Of a stretch of DNA of 64,000 nt, positions 8,131 through 20,863 are shown piece after piece. Position numbers and translations under genes: made by a program. Below the pieces are notes generated by a model, which made no database searches, had not been told where the DNA came from, and saw only the letters and a list, made by a program, of their open reading frames with translations. The stretch comes from Methylophilaceae bacterium (GTDB lineage Bacteria; Pseudomonadota; Gammaproteobacteria; Burkholderiales; Methylophilaceae): contig JAOMKM010000004.1 of NCBI GenBank assembly GCA_028351715.1, positions 1-64,000 of the forward strand, written 5' to 3'. The first letter of the stretch is position 1, and the number at the start of each line of letters is the position of its first letter.

Positions 8131-9483
8131 TTAATTCTTCTTTGGCTTTTCCCAGCCTGGGATACTTGTTTGTTTCGTTCGAGATAAAGATAATTCATTT
8201 GCTGGAGTATCTTTTGTTATTGTTGAACCAGCTCCTATTGTTGAACCAGCTCCTATCCTAACTGGTGCAACGAGTTGTGAATTTGAACCAACAAAAACAT
8301 TGTCTTCAATGATAGTTTGGTGTTTATTAACACCGTCATAATTACATGTAATGGTTCCTGCACCAACATTCACGTTAATACCAATAATGCTATCTCCAAT
8401 ATAACTTAAATGATTTATTTTGGTACCGGCTCCAATTTTTGAATTCTTTATTTCTACATAATTACCAATATGAACATCTTTATCAGTATCAGTTCCAGGT
8501 CTTAATCGAGCATAAGGGCCAATAATATTATTAATGCCTACCTTAGCTGAATCTATATGAGAATATGGCTTTATAATTGTATTATCAGAAATTACGCTAT
8601 CTTTTATATGTGTATATGCTCCAATTTTTACGTTATTTCCCACCGTAACAATACCTTCAAAAATACACCCAACATCAATTTCTACATCCAGATTACACTT
8701 TAAATTTCCTCTAATATCAGTCCTAGAGGGATCTAATAAAGTCACACCTTGCTCCATCAATAAATTAGTTTTTGTTTTTTGCAAAGCCCTCTCCATCATT
8801 GCTAATTCAATTTTAGTATTTACCCCTGAAATTGTAATTTCAGACTTAGCTTCATGTGATCTAACCTTAATTTGTTCTTTTCTAGCTAAGGCTACTATAT
8901 CAGTTAAATAATATTCTTTTTGAGAATTATTATTTGATATTAAAGACAACCAGTTAATTAGATTGTTTGTATCAATGCACATTATTCCAGTATTTATTTC
9001 AGTAATTTTTCTATCTAAATCATCACAATCTTTTTCTTCTACAATCTCTTCAATATTATTTTCAATTCTTTTAATCCTGCCGTACCCTGTTGGGTTAGTT
9101 TTATTAAAAGTTAATACTCCCAAACCTTTTTTTGTTTTTTTTATAAGTTCTTTTAAGTCATCTAATTCAACCATCGGCACATCGCCATATAAAATAATGG
9201 TCTGAGATCCTTTCAAATGTGGAATTGCATATTTAACTGCGTCCCCCGTACCTAATTGCTCTTTTTGAATAATCCAATTTAATTTTTCATGTGAAAAAAC
9301 TGACTTAACTTCTTTTGATTTATAGCCTACAACTATATTTATATTTTCTGGGTTTAAGCACTTTGCAATATCAATAACATATTGCAACAAAGGTTGGTTT
9401 GCTAGGTTATGTAAAACTTTAGGGTAATCGGAAAACATTCTAGTGCCTTTTCCAGCAGCTAAAATAACTACACTTAGTGACAT
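8131..9483 (-). CDS. glmU: Bifunctional GlcNAc-1-P uridyltransferase / GlcN-1-P acetyltransferase GlmU
   Basis: This 450-residue bifunctional enzyme catalyses the last two steps to UDP-GlcNAc. The N-terminal nucleotidyltransferase starts LAAGKGTRMFSDYPKVLH. The C-terminal left-handed beta-helix has hexapeptide repeats (IGAGSTIGAGSTI near 415-430) and the acetyltransferase signature around ARLRPGTD and EIKNSKIGAGTKINHLSYIGD. The bases encoding IGAGST are nearly tandem-duplicated at about 8221-8257, as expected for the fold. It lies downstream of atpC, separated by an intrinsic terminator, and upstream of glmS. Confidence 0.97.
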   Translation of the reverse strand: MSLSVVILAAGKGTRMFSDYPKVLHNLANQPLLQYVIDIAKCLNPENINIVVGYKSKEVKSVFSHEKLNWIIQKEQLGTGDAVKYAIPHLKGSQTIILYGDVPMVELDDLKELIKKTKKGLGVLTFNKTNPTGYGRIKRIENNIEEIVEEKDCDDLDRKITEINTGIMCIDTNNLINWLSLISNNNSQKEYYLTDIVALARKEQIKVRSHEAKSEITISGVNTKIELAMMERALQKTKTNLLMEQGVTLLDPSRTDIRGNLKCNLDVEIDVGCIFEGIVTVGNNVKIGAYTHIKDSVISDNTIIKPYSHIDSAKVGINNIIGPYARLRPGTDTDKDVHIGNYVEIKNSKIGAGTKINHLSYIGDSIIGINVNVGAGTITCNYDGVNKHQTIIEDNVFVGSNSQLVAPVRIGAGSTIGAGSTITKDTPANELSLSRTKQTSIPGWEKPKKN

Positions 9484-9510
9484 TTATTTTCCTTTTTTCT
9501 TTAAGTATAA

Positions 9511-9541
9511 ACAAAAAAAACAGCAAACTGCTGTTTTTTGT
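9511..9541 (-). terminator. Intrinsic terminator of the atp operon
   Basis: AACAGCA (9519-9525) pairs with TGCTGTT (9529-9535) around a 3-base loop, flanked by A- and T-runs, so the stem extends and works on either strand. It lies between atpC and glmU. Confidence 0.85.
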
Positions 9542-9559
9542 AAATACTAAATTAGGTAA

Positions 9560-9979
9560 CTATTTTTTTCTTAGTTTTTCAATGGCTCGAATCTGTGCCA
9601 CTGCCTCAGCTAATTCTGCTTCTGCTAAAGCAAAATCTATGTCACTTCCTTTTTTAGCTAAAGATTCTTCAGCTGCTTTTTTTGCAGCTTTTGCTTTTGT
9701 TTCATCTAAATCTTTACCGCGAATGGCTGTGTCTGAAAGAATAGTAATATGTCCTGGTTGAACTTCCAATATTCCACCAGAAATAAAAATTAAATCCTCA
9801 GTAGCTTTATCAAGCATCTTGATTCTAACTGAGCCAGCTTTTAATAAAGTAATCATTGATGCATGATTTGGATAAATACCTACTTCGCCCATTTGAGCTG
9901 GGGCTACAACAAACTCGGCTTGCTCAGACAGAATAGATTCTTCCGCGCTTACCACATCAATTTGAATTGTATTTGCCAT
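9560..9979 (-). CDS. atpC: F1Fo ATP synthase epsilon subunit
   Basis: The 139-residue epsilon chain belongs to the F1 central stalk and modulates ATPase activity. The N-terminal beta-sandwich starts IQIDVVSAEESI and has the family motif GEVGIYPNHASMITLLKAG. The C-terminal helical hairpin is Ala/Glu-rich (AEAELAEAVAQIRAIEKLRKK). It is the last gene of the atp operon, 15 bases after atpD, before an intrinsic terminator. Confidence 0.95.
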   Translation of the reverse strand: MANTIQIDVVSAEESILSEQAEFVVAPAQMGEVGIYPNHASMITLLKAGSVRIKMLDKATEDLIFISGGILEVQPGHITILSDTAIRGKDLDETKAKAAKKAAEESLAKKGSDIDFALAEAELAEAVAQIRAIEKLRKK

Positions 9980-9994
9980 TAGTTACCTTTAATA

Positions 9995-11419
<1,425 letters not shown>

Positions 11420-11468
11420 TTATTTATCCTTACTCATCTAAATTAATTAATATTAAATTCAAAAATTT

Positions 11469-12335
11469 TTACGATACTGCTGCCGCTCCGCCAACAATTT
11501 CTGAAATTTCTTTAGTTATTGCTGCTTGCCTTGCCTTGTTATAAACCAATGTTAATTCGTCAATTACGTTTCCTGCATTGTCAGACGCTGCTTTCATTGC
11601 AACCATTCTTGAAGACTGTTCTGAAGCCATGTTTTCTGCCACTCCATGATAAATCAGAGTTTCTATATAGCGAGATAGCAATGCATCAATTACCAATGTT
11701 GCATCAGGCTCATAAATATAATCCCAAGTACTATCTGGTGTTTCAGTTTTATCGCCTGAAAGGGGTAATAGTTGTTCCATATTTGGTTCTTGCTTCATTG
11801 TATTAATAAATTTTGTGTAGCAAATATAAAGCTGGTCTATTTCTCCAGCAACGTAACCATCTAGCATTACTTTAATTGCTCCAAGTAGATCCTCCATATG
11901 AGGAGTATCTCCCATACCGGATACTTGCGATTTTATATCTGCTCCGACTCTTCCCATAAAACTAATTGCTTTATTACCAATCGCACTAATCTGTACTTTT
12001 TTACCTTCTTTTTCCCAATCTTTTATTTGAGCTATTGAAGATCTTAAAACGTTTGTATTGAGCCCGCCGCATAGTCCTTTATCTGAAGTAACAACTATAA
12101 GGCCAATATTTTTAATATTATCTCTTTGAATAATAAAAGGGTGCTTATATTCAGATTGTGCATGTGATAAATGAGCAGCAACTGCTCTAATTTTTTCCGC
12201 ATACGGTCTAGCAGCTGTCATTCTATCTTGCGCTTTACGCATTTTAGAAGCAGCTACCATCTCCATAGCTTTTGTGATTTTGCGTGTATTTTCTACACTC
12301 TTAATCTTAGTTCTTATTTCTTTACTTCCAGCCAT
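11469..12335 (-). CDS. atpG: F1Fo ATP synthase gamma subunit
   Basis: The 288-residue rotor gamma chain starts [27 protein letters not shown] (residues 1-27), the conserved N-terminal helix, and ends with the matching C-terminal helix ([23 protein letters not shown]). The middle contains [15 protein letters not shown], the family signature. Confidence 0.96.
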   Translation of the reverse strand: MAGSKEIRTKIKSVENTRKITKAMEMVAASKMRKAQDRMTAARPYAEKIRAVAAHLSHAQSEYKHPFIIQRDNIKNIGLIVVTSDKGLCGGLNTNVLRSSIAQIKDWEKEGKKVQISAIGNKAISFMGRVGADIKSQVSGMGDTPHMEDLLGAIKVMLDGYVAGEIDQLYICYTKFINTMKQEPNMEQLLPLSGDKTETPDSTWDYIYEPDATLVIDALLSRYIETLIYHGVAENMASEQSSRMVAMKAASDNAGNVIDELTLVYNKARQAAITKEISEIVGGAAAVS

Positions 12336-12348
12336 TTAAAATCCTATA

Positions 12349-13890
12349 TTAATAAGTATTTGTAGCTTTAAAGTCTTCTATTGCTTTTACAATTTTCTTT
12401 TCGCCATCTTCATCAAGCGCTAATGTTTTTTCTATGCCATCCATTACTGATTTATATTTCGATGACATGAACCCATGAAGTGCAGACTCAAAAGATAAAA
12501 CTTTTTCAGTTGGCACATCATCCAAATATCCATTATTAGCAGCCAATAAAGTTACAGCCATTTTTGATACTGTTAATGGAGCATACTGAGCTTGTTTCAT
12601 TAATTCAGTAAACATAAGTCCTCGATCCAATTGCTTTCTTGTTGCCTCATCCAAATCTGAAGCAAATTGTGCAAAAGCTGCTAATTCTCGATATTGAGCT
12701 AAAGCTAATCTAACCCCACCACCTAATTTTTTAATAACTTTAGTTTGTGCAGCGCCGCCCACTCTAGAAACTGAAATACCAGCATTGATTGCGGGACGGA
12801 TACCAGCATTAAATAAATCACTTTCTAAGAAAATCTGTCCATCCGTAATAGAAATAACATTGGTTGGGACAAAAGCTGAGACATCACCAGCTGCTGTCTC
12901 AATCACTGGAAGAGCAGTTAAGGAACCAGTTTTACCTTTTACTTTTCCTTTTGTAAATTTCTCTACATATTTTGAATTAACTCGGGCGGCTCTTTCTAAT
13001 AATCTTGAATGAATATAAAACACATCTCCTGGATATGCTTCTCGACCTGGTGGTCGACGGAGTAATAAAGAAATTTGTCTATAAGCAATCGCTTGTTTTG
13101 TAAGGTCATCATAAACAATTAATGCGTCTTCCCCACGGTCTCTGTAATATTCACCCATTGTACAACCAGCGTAAGGTGCTAAAAATTGAAGAGCTGCGGA
13201 ATCTGATGCTGATGCACTTACAACCGTCGTATATTCCATTGCGCCATACTCTTCTAGCTTTTTGACCACATTCATAATGGTGGACGCTTTTTGACCAATA
13301 GCAACATAAACACATTTCATGTCTTGGCCTTTTTGATTAATTATTGCATCAACAGCAACTGCAGTTTTACCAGTTTGACGATCACCAATAATTAACTCCC
13401 TTTGTCCTCTGCCAATTGGCACCATAGAATCAACTGATTTAAGGCCAGTTTGGACTGGTTGAGAAACAGATTGTCTATCAATCACGCCAGGAGCTACTTT
13501 TTCTAACTTATCTGTAAGTTTAGTTTTTATTGGTCCTTTTCCATCAATTGGCACCCCTAATGCATCTACAACTCGGCCTAATAATTCAGTTCCTACAGGC
13601 ACCTCTAAAATTTTACCTGTACATTTACATATATCGCCCTCAGTAATATGTTCATAATCACCAAGAACCACTGCTCCAACTGAATCTCTTTCTAAATTAA
13701 GAGCTAAGCCAAAAGTATTTCCTGGGAATTCAATCATCTCTCCAGACATTACATTAGATAAGCCATGAATACGAACAATGCCATCTGTTACTGAAACTAC
13801 TGTTCCTTGTGTTCTGGCTTCTGAACTAGTAGAAAAATCTTTAATCCTAGTTTTAATTAATTCACTTATTTCTGATGTTGATAACTGCAT
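12349..13890 (-). CDS. atpA: F1Fo ATP synthase alpha subunit
   Basis: The 513-residue non-catalytic alpha chain has P-loop [11 protein letters not shown] at about 169-179 and the [24 protein letters not shown] region. [11 protein letters not shown] is the ATPase alpha/beta signature. Length is exactly as usual. It is followed 13 bases later by atpG. Confidence 0.97.
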   Translation of the reverse strand: MQLSTSEISELIKTRIKDFSTSSEARTQGTVVSVTDGIVRIHGLSNVMSGEMIEFPGNTFGLALNLERDSVGAVVLGDYEHITEGDICKCTGKILEVPVGTELLGRVVDALGVPIDGKGPIKTKLTDKLEKVAPGVIDRQSVSQPVQTGLKSVDSMVPIGRGQRELIIGDRQTGKTAVAVDAIINQKGQDMKCVYVAIGQKASTIMNVVKKLEEYGAMEYTTVVSASASDSAALQFLAPYAGCTMGEYYRDRGEDALIVYDDLTKQAIAYRQISLLLRRPPGREAYPGDVFYIHSRLLERAARVNSKYVEKFTKGKVKGKTGSLTALPVIETAAGDVSAFVPTNVISITDGQIFLESDLFNAGIRPAINAGISVSRVGGAAQTKVIKKLGGGVRLALAQYRELAAFAQFASDLDEATRKQLDRGLMFTELMKQAQYAPLTVSKMAVTLLAANNGYLDDVPTEKVLSFESALHGFMSSKYKSVMDGIEKTLALDEDGEKKIVKAIEDFKATNTY

Positions 13891-13906
13891 TAAGTATCTC
13901 CTGGTT

Positions 13907-14443
13907 TTATGCTTTTAATGTATAAGCTAAATTATCTAATTGTCCTCGAACTGAAGCATCTATAACGGTATCCCCAACTATTATTTTGGTGCCACCAATA
14001 ATGCTTTTATCAATAACTACTTTTCCTTCAATTTTTTTATTAAATCTTTTTTCTAGGCTTTTTAATAAGTTTTCAACCATCTTTTTATCCGGTTGATCAG
14101 CCATAATAATTTCAGCTTCTATAACCCCTTCATCTTTAGCTTTAAGCTCTTCAAAAAGGAGAGCTATTTTAGACAAAATTGACAACCTCTTATATTCCAC
14201 TAGAAGCTTAATTAAATTTTGTCCAGATGCATTTATTTTATCCCCACAAATATTTAATATAAGCTTTTCTCTATCCGTATCTAATACTTTAGAATCGTTA
14301 ATAAAAGAATTAATATCATCGTTCTCAATAATTCCACTCATAAGGGACAACATATCTGACCAATCAGAAAGAGCATTCTCTTCTTTTGCTAAATTAAATA
14401 TAGCAACTGCATAGGGTCTTGCAATTGTTGAAATTTCAGCCAT
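13907..14443 (-). CDS. atpH: F1Fo ATP synthase delta subunit
   Basis: The 178-residue delta (OSCP-like) subunit links the peripheral stalk to F1. The N-terminus [21 protein letters not shown] and C-terminal [23 protein letters not shown] are typical. It starts 5 bases after the atpF stop. Confidence 0.95.
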   Translation of the reverse strand: MAEISTIARPYAVAIFNLAKEENALSDWSDMLSLMSGIIENDDINSFINDSKVLDTDREKLILNICGDKINASGQNLIKLLVEYKRLSILSKIALLFEELKAKDEGVIEAEIIMADQPDKKMVENLLKSLEKRFNKKIEGKVVIDKSIIGGTKIIVGDTVIDASVRGQLDNLAYTLKA

Positions 14444-14448
14444 AAGTC

Positions 14449-14919
14449 CTATAAATCCTTTGCTAATTTAGTTAGCATATCTGCGTGGACTTTCTTATCA
14501 ATTTCTTTGTCTAAAATCTTTTCAGCGCCTTGTATAGCAAGAGTTGATATTTGACCGCGAAGCTCTTCTTTAGCCCTATTAACTTCTTGATCAATCTCCG
14601 ATTTAGCACTCGCTATTATTCTATCGCCTTCGTCTTTAGCAACATTTTTTGCTTGTTCTACAATTTCAGCTGCTCTTTTTTCTGCCTGACCCACAATTTC
14701 TGCGCCTTTTTGCTTAACCTCATTAAGGGTTTCTGCATTTTTTTTAGCAGCTACTTCAAGAGATAGTTTTCCTTCTTGAGCTGCTGCTAAACCATCAGAA
14801 ATTTCTTTCTGTCTTTTCTCAATTGCGTTTAGCAAAGGTGGCCAAACAAATTTAACTGTGAACCAAATTAATATTGCAAAAGCTATAGCTTGAGCAATCA
14901 TTGTAAAATTAATATTCAT
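14449..14919 (-). CDS. atpF: F1Fo ATP synthase b subunit
   Basis: The 156-residue peripheral stalk b chain has one N-terminal membrane helix (about 5-24, starting [19 protein letters not shown]) followed by a long Ala/Glu/Lys-rich amphipathic coiled coil. Its length matches the single-b type used by gamma- and betaproteobacteria. Confidence 0.95.
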   Translation of the reverse strand: MNINFTMIAQAIAFAILIWFTVKFVWPPLLNAIEKRQKEISDGLAAAQEGKLSLEVAAKKNAETLNEVKQKGAEIVGQAEKRAAEIVEQAKNVAKDEGDRIIASAKSEIDQEVNRAKEELRGQISTLAIQGAEKILDKEIDKKVHADMLTKLAKDL

Positions 14920-14968
14920 CTTTACTCCGTCTTATCCCCAAATATTGGGATAAAAAACAATATTTAAA

Positions 14969-15244
<276 letters not shown>

Positions 15245-15269
15245 TTACTTCCTTTTAGTTTAAAAAAAA

Positions 15270-16510
<1,241 letters not shown>

Positions 16511-16564
16511 TTTTAGCCGCCGAAAATAATTTTCTTCCTACTTCTTAATATTGCAAAGCACGCA

Positions 16565-16593
16565 ATTTTGGCTTGATTTGTTAAATTCGTCAA
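16565..16593 (-). promoter_or_regulatory. Putative sigma-70 promoter of the atp operon
   Basis: On the minus strand TTGACG (16588-16593) and CAAAAT (16565-16570) are separated by 17 bases, in the 92-base gap between parB and atpI. The -35 is good and the -10 matches at four of six bases. Not tested. Confidence 0.4.
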
Positions 16594-16602
16594 GGTCTAA
16601 AA

Positions 16603-17442
16603 CTATTTTTTTAGTTTTTTTAATAACGTGTCAAATTGATCTAAATTTGAATAATTAATTTTTAAAGTCCCCTTGCCACTTTTATTATGCAAAATTTTAG
16701 TGCTCATACCCAATATTTCTGATAAATCATTCTCTAAAACTTGAATATCAGCACTCTCAGATACCTTTATTTTTTTTTGAGGATGACGTTGATTACCCAC
16801 TAATATCTCAACTTCTCTTACTGATAATTTTTGACTGATAACTTTTTGACAAATCATTGCTTGTTCGCTTGTTCCAAGACTTAATAGTGCTCTAGCGTGC
16901 CCCATTTCTATTTTCTTATTAAGTAATGCATCTTGAACATAATCACTAAGGTTTAATAACCGCAATATATTAGAAACCGCTGTTCTAGATTTTCCTAATG
17001 TCTCGGCTGCTGCATCGTGCGTCATGCCGAACTCATCAATCAGCTGTTTTATCCCCTTCGCCTCTTCAATGACATTAAGATCTTCTCTTTGTATATTTTC
17101 AATTAATGCCATAGCAAGTGCAGATGAATCTGATATTTTTTTTATTAAAACAGGAACTTCAGTTAGATTAGCTAACTTTGCAGCTCGCCATCGACGCTCA
17201 CCTGCAACTATTTCATAGTCGTTTTGCGTCAACATCCTCACTAATATTGGTTGCATAATACCCTGAGCTTTTATTGATTCCGCAAGCTCCTCTAGGGGTT
17301 CTGAGTCCATAATTGAACGGGGTTGATATTTTCCAGCACTCAATTTTTCAATAGATATCATTTTTAATTGATCGTTGCTTTGTTCACTATCATCATTGCC
17401 TAATAAAGCTTCTAATCCTCTACCTAATCCTCTATTTTTCAT
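16603..17442 (-). CDS. parB: Chromosome partitioning protein ParB
   Basis: The 279-residue DNA-binding CTPase loads at parS and spreads to organise the origin region. It begins with the conserved MKNRGLGRGLEALLG (which stimulates ParA). The ParB/CTP-binding box is YEIVAGERRWRAAKLA, followed by the helix-turn-helix (GKSRTAVSNILRLLNL) and a C-terminal dimer domain. It overlaps the end of parA by 11 bases. Its likely targets are the two parS sites at 20813-20853. Confidence 0.96.
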   Translation of the reverse strand: MKNRGLGRGLEALLGNDDSEQSNDQLKMISIEKLSAGKYQPRSIMDSEPLEELAESIKAQGIMQPILVRMLTQNDYEIVAGERRWRAAKLANLTEVPVLIKKISDSSALAMALIENIQREDLNVIEEAKGIKQLIDEFGMTHDAAAETLGKSRTAVSNILRLLNLSDYVQDALLNKKIEMGHARALLSLGTSEQAMICQKVISQKLSVREVEILVGNQRHPQKKIKVSESADIQVLENDLSEILGMSTKILHNKSGKGTLKINYSNLDQFDTLLKKLKK

Positions 17443-18202
17443 TGTTATATTTTCCTAAAATTTCATCAGCAAGAGCAAGATATGCAATAGCTCCTTTTGA
17501 ACTTTTATCATAAAAAAGTACTGGCTTACCATAACTCGGGGCTTCTGCAAGCCTAACGTTTCTTGGAATAATAGTTTCATACACCTTAGAACCAAAATGA
17601 GCAGACAACTGTTCTGATACTTGTTGAGCCAACGTATTACGCTTATCAAATAAAGTTCTAAGTAAACCCTCAATTTCAATCTCAGTATTTAGGTGATTTT
17701 TTACTTTTTTTATTGTATTAACAAGGTCAGAAAGGCCTTCTAGAGCAAAATATTCACATTGCATTGGTATCAAAACTGAATTAGCAGCAACCAATGCATT
17801 TACTGTCAGTAAATTGAGCGCTGGAGGACAATCGATAAGAATAAAATCATATTGCTTGTTAAGTGATTCAATCTGTTTTTTTAAAATATATTCTCTATCA
17901 GGAATATCAACTAACTCAATCTCAGCTCCTGCTAAAGATTGATTAGCAGCTGCAACATCAAAAAGACTTTCTTTGGACGTTACAATAATGTTTTTTAAGG
18001 TATTTTGGCCAATTAATGCCTCGTATATGCTCCCTGCTGTCATTGATTTTTTAATTCCAGATCCAGATGTAGCATTACCTTGAGGATCTAAGTCAATTAA
18101 TAAGACTTTTTTCTTCTTTTTACTTAAGCTAGCAGCCAGATTGACTGTTGTTGTTGTTTTTCCAACGCCGCCTTTTTGATTTGATATAGCAAAAATTCGC
18201 AT
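17432..18202 (-). CDS. parA: Chromosome partitioning ATPase ParA (Soj)
   Basis: This is a Walker-type ParA/MinD ATPase of 256 residues if started at the ATG at 18202. The product then opens MRIFAISNQKGGVGKTTTT, the usual N-terminus with the deviant Walker A. An upstream ATG at 18244 in the same frame would add 14 residues and overlap rsmG; the shorter form fits the family. It also contains LLIDLDPQGNAT and ILIDCPPALN. It works with ParB to segregate origins. Confidence 0.95.
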   Translation of the reverse strand: MRIFAISNQKGGVGKTTTTVNLAASLSKKKKKVLLIDLDPQGNATSGSGIKKSMTAGSIYEALIGQNTLKNIIVTSKESLFDVAAANQSLAGAEIELVDIPDREYILKKQIESLNKQYDFILIDCPPALNLLTVNALVAANSVLIPMQCEYFALEGLSDLVNTIKKVKNHLNTEIEIEGLLRTLFDKRNTLAQQVSEQLSAHFGSKVYETIIPRNVRLAEAPSYGKPVLFYDKSSKGAIAYLALADEILGKYNNEK

Positions 18203-18215
18203 TTTTTTATGTATA

Positions 18216-18854
18216 TTACCTATAAAATTTATTAGTTGCGGCATTCACCACAGTAATTAAGTAACGCTCTGCCTTAAGATGTGGAACATCAATTTTATCC
18301 ACATGATAAGAATATTTAATTGTAGTCATTTCACCATTTCTACTGTTTTTGCTCTTCATGCCATACCAATTTCCGCCATCTATAAGTAAGTGTGAAGTCA
18401 ATTTAATCATTGTCTCCATATCAGAAAAAGCTCTCGAAATAATCCCATCATAATGTTTATGATTTTTTATGTCTTCCACTCGCCCCTTTAATGCCATAGC
18501 ATTATTGAGATTAAACTCACCTATAACTTGTTGAATAAAGGCCGTTTTTTTCCCCACTTTATCTACCATTGTTATATTTCTATCAGGAAAACAAAGCGCA
18601 AAAATTAATCCAGGTAATCCCGCACCACTCCCTACATCCATTATATTTTTTGCGTTAACCAACTTTGTAACCGACAGACAATCTAGCAAATGGTGCGTAA
18701 TAATATCTTGCTCTTCTCTAATAGCTGTCAGATTATATGTTTTATTCCATTTTCTCAATAAGTCCATATAAAACAATAACTTATCTACTAAACTATTTTG
18801 ATTTTGAATGCCTAATGTTTCTAGCCCAGAAACCAATAACTCCTTATTATGCAA
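18216..18854 (-). CDS. rsmG: 16S rRNA (guanine527-N7)-methyltransferase RsmG (GidB)
   Basis: The 212-residue SAM-dependent enzyme modifies G527 of 16S rRNA. Seen: [21 protein letters not shown] and the SAM loop [13 protein letters not shown] at about 71-83. The frame starts at TTG 18854, overlapping the mnmG stop by 8 bases; another in-frame TTG six codons later follows AAGGAG too closely. Either start keeps the domain whole. Translational coupling to mnmG is likely. Confidence 0.94.
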   Translation of the reverse strand: MHNKELLVSGLETLGIQNQNSLVDKLLFYMDLLRKWNKTYNLTAIREEQDIITHHLLDCLSVTKLVNAKNIMDVGSGAGLPGLIFALCFPDRNITMVDKVGKKTAFIQQVIGEFNLNNAMALKGRVEDIKNHKHYDGIISRAFSDMETMIKLTSHLLIDGGNWYGMKSKNSRNGEMTTIKYSYHVDKIDVPHLKAERYLITVVNAATNKFYR

Positions 18855-20751
18855 CTTTTTCTTTAAGCTCCTGAGAAGATTTTTGATATTTTTTCTTAAT
18901 ATAAATAACTAAAATCGAAATAGTTGCATCTGTAATCGCAGAGATTCTAGTTGCTTGGTCAATAGTTTCAGGACGATGCTCTGATAACCGTTGTTTTGCT
19001 TCTGTACTTAAGCCATGAACAATATCATAATTGATATCACTAGGTATTTTAAGATTATATTGAGCTTTATTTCTGTCAATTTGTTCCTGTTGTCTAACTA
19101 TATAGCCTGAATACTTTGCCATTATCTCTACTTGCTCTCCCACTGCTTCTTGCTCTAGAGATTTTTCACCCATCATAGTCATAAGGTCTTTATAGCTGAC
19201 CTCAGGGCGTCTTAGCAAGTCAAAAGCTGAATATTCGTGATCAAGAGCCTTACCTAAAATAGTTTCTTGCATCATTTTTTCTTTTTCTGATGGTCGAATA
19301 AATGTTTTTTTAAGTCGGCCTTCTTCTTTATTAATACTTTCTTGTTTTGTATTAAAGTTTTTCCAATGCTTGTTACAAATCAGCCCAACTGAACGTGCGT
19401 AAGCCGTTAATCTTAAATCAGCATTGTCTTCTCGAAGCAATAAACGATATTCTGCACGACTTGTGAACATTCTATATGGCTCGGTAACTCCTCGGGTGAT
19501 TAAGTCATCAATCATTACCCCTATATAAGATTCTTGACGAGTTGGTGTCCAGCTTTCTTTCCCTTGAGCCTTGAGTGATGCGTTCATACCTGCGATTAAT
19601 CCCTGGGCTGCTGCCTCTTCATATCCAGTAGTACCATTAATCTGCCCTGCAAAAAATAATCCCTCAATAGACTTTGTCTCCAAGCTAGTTTTTAATGCTC
19701 TAGGATCAAAATAATCGTATTCGATAGCATAACCAGGACGTAATATATGAGCATTTTCCAACCCCTTAATTGAACGCACTAAGTTATATTGAACATCAAA
19801 GGGTAAGCTAGTTGATATTCCATTTGGATAAACTTCATGGGTAGTAAGGCCTTCAGGCTCAATAAAAATTTGATGTGAATCTTTGTCAGCAAATCGATGA
19901 ATTTTATCCTCTACAGAAGGACAATACCTAGGCCCTACTCCTTCAATAGCCCCGGTATACATAGGCGACCTATCTAAGCCTTGGTGGATAATTTCATGAG
20001 TTTGCTTGTTGGTGTGCGTAATCCAGCAAGATATTTGCTTTGGATGCTCAATTTTTGGATTAATAAATGAAAAGTTTGGAGCAGGATTGTCTCCTGGCTG
20101 CTCATCCATTTTTTTATAATCAATAGATCTTCCATCAATTCTGGGTGGCGTGCCAGTTTTTAAGCGTCCTACAGGCAAATTTAATTCTTTTAATTTTTTT
20201 GCTAAAGTCGAAGCTGAAGGATCTCCTGCACGCCCTGCTTCATAGTTTTGTAGGCCAACATGAACTAAGCCACCTAGGAATGTTCCTGCAGTTAAAATGA
20301 CATTATCAGCATAGAAAGTTAAGCCAATTTGGGTAATCACGCCTTTTACTTTATTATTTTTTACAATTACATCGTCAACTGACTGCTGGAATAACCACAA
20401 ATTTTCCTGATTCTCTATTGCATGCCTAACCGCAGCTTTATAAAGAACTCTGTCAGCTTGTGCGCGAGTTGCTCTTACAGCTGGGCCCTTGCTTCTATTG
20501 AGAATTCTAAATTGAATGCCTGCAATATCTGCAGCTCTTGCCATAATTCCACCCATTGCATCAATTTCTTTAACTAAATGGCCCTTACCAATTCCACCAA
20601 TAGAGGGATTACATGACATTTGCCCTAAGGTTTCAATATTATGAGTTAACAATAAGGTTTTTTGGCCCATACGCGATGAAGCCAAAGCAGCTTCAGTACC
20701 TGCGTGGCCACCACCGATAACAATTACATCAAATTTACTTGGAAAATCCAT
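18847..20751 (-). CDS. mnmG: tRNA uridine-5-carboxymethylaminomethyl modification enzyme MnmG (GidA)
   Basis: The 634-residue FAD protein, with MnmE, makes cmnm5U34 in tRNA anticodons. The FAD-binding [10 protein letters not shown] is at about 13-22. [17 protein letters not shown] and [18 protein letters not shown] follow. The C-terminal helical domain is present ([20 protein letters not shown]). A 105-base gap holding two parS sites separates it from mnmE upstream. Confidence 0.97.
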   Translation of the reverse strand: MDFPSKFDVIVIGGGHAGTEAALASSRMGQKTLLLTHNIETLGQMSCNPSIGGIGKGHLVKEIDAMGGIMARAADIAGIQFRILNRSKGPAVRATRAQADRVLYKAAVRHAIENQENLWLFQQSVDDVIVKNNKVKGVITQIGLTFYADNVILTAGTFLGGLVHVGLQNYEAGRAGDPSASTLAKKLKELNLPVGRLKTGTPPRIDGRSIDYKKMDEQPGDNPAPNFSFINPKIEHPKQISCWITHTNKQTHEIIHQGLDRSPMYTGAIEGVGPRYCPSVEDKIHRFADKDSHQIFIEPEGLTTHEVYPNGISTSLPFDVQYNLVRSIKGLENAHILRPGYAIEYDYFDPRALKTSLETKSIEGLFFAGQINGTTGYEEAAAQGLIAGMNASLKAQGKESWTPTRQESYIGVMIDDLITRGVTEPYRMFTSRAEYRLLLREDNADLRLTAYARSVGLICNKHWKNFNTKQESINKEEGRLKKTFIRPSEKEKMMQETILGKALDHEYSAFDLLRRPEVSYKDLMTMMGEKSLEQEAVGEQVEIMAKYSGYIVRQQEQIDRNKAQYNLKIPSDINYDIVHGLSTEAKQRLSEHRPETIDQATRISAITDATISILVIYIKKKYQKSSQELKEKVA

Positions 20752-20812
20752 AAGTTAAAAATTAAAATTGACTAAGATATAAATTTTACTTTATTTCTTA
20801 TAAATGACCTAC

Positions 20813-20826
20813 GTTTCACGTGAAAC
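20813..20826. promoter_or_regulatory. parS site 1 (ParB-binding centromere)
   Basis: GTTTCACGTGAAAC is a perfect 14-bp palindrome and matches the universal parS core. It lies in the mnmE-mnmG gap, about 3.9 kb left of dnaA, next to parAB in the same gene block. Confidence 0.95.
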
Positions 20827-20829
20827 TTT

Positions 20830-20863
20830 TAAATAAGACGTTTCACGTGAAACGTCTTATTTA
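20830..20863. promoter_or_regulatory. parS site 2 inside a 34-bp perfect palindrome overlapping the mnmE stop
   Basis: The parS core GTTTCACGTGAAAC at 20840-20853 is embedded in a perfect 34-bp palindrome (20830-20863). Its arms extend through ATAAGAC on one side and GTCTTAT on the other. The mnmE stop codon (20857-20859) lies in the right arm. In mnmE mRNA the palindrome would fold into a long hairpin followed by TTTAAAAG, so it could also end or stabilise the transcript. Confidence 0.92.

Noticed and set aside
8221-8257. Near-tandem DNA duplication in glmU
   Set aside because: It encodes consecutive hexapeptide turns of the left-handed beta helix, which is expected in this family rather than a new repeat element.
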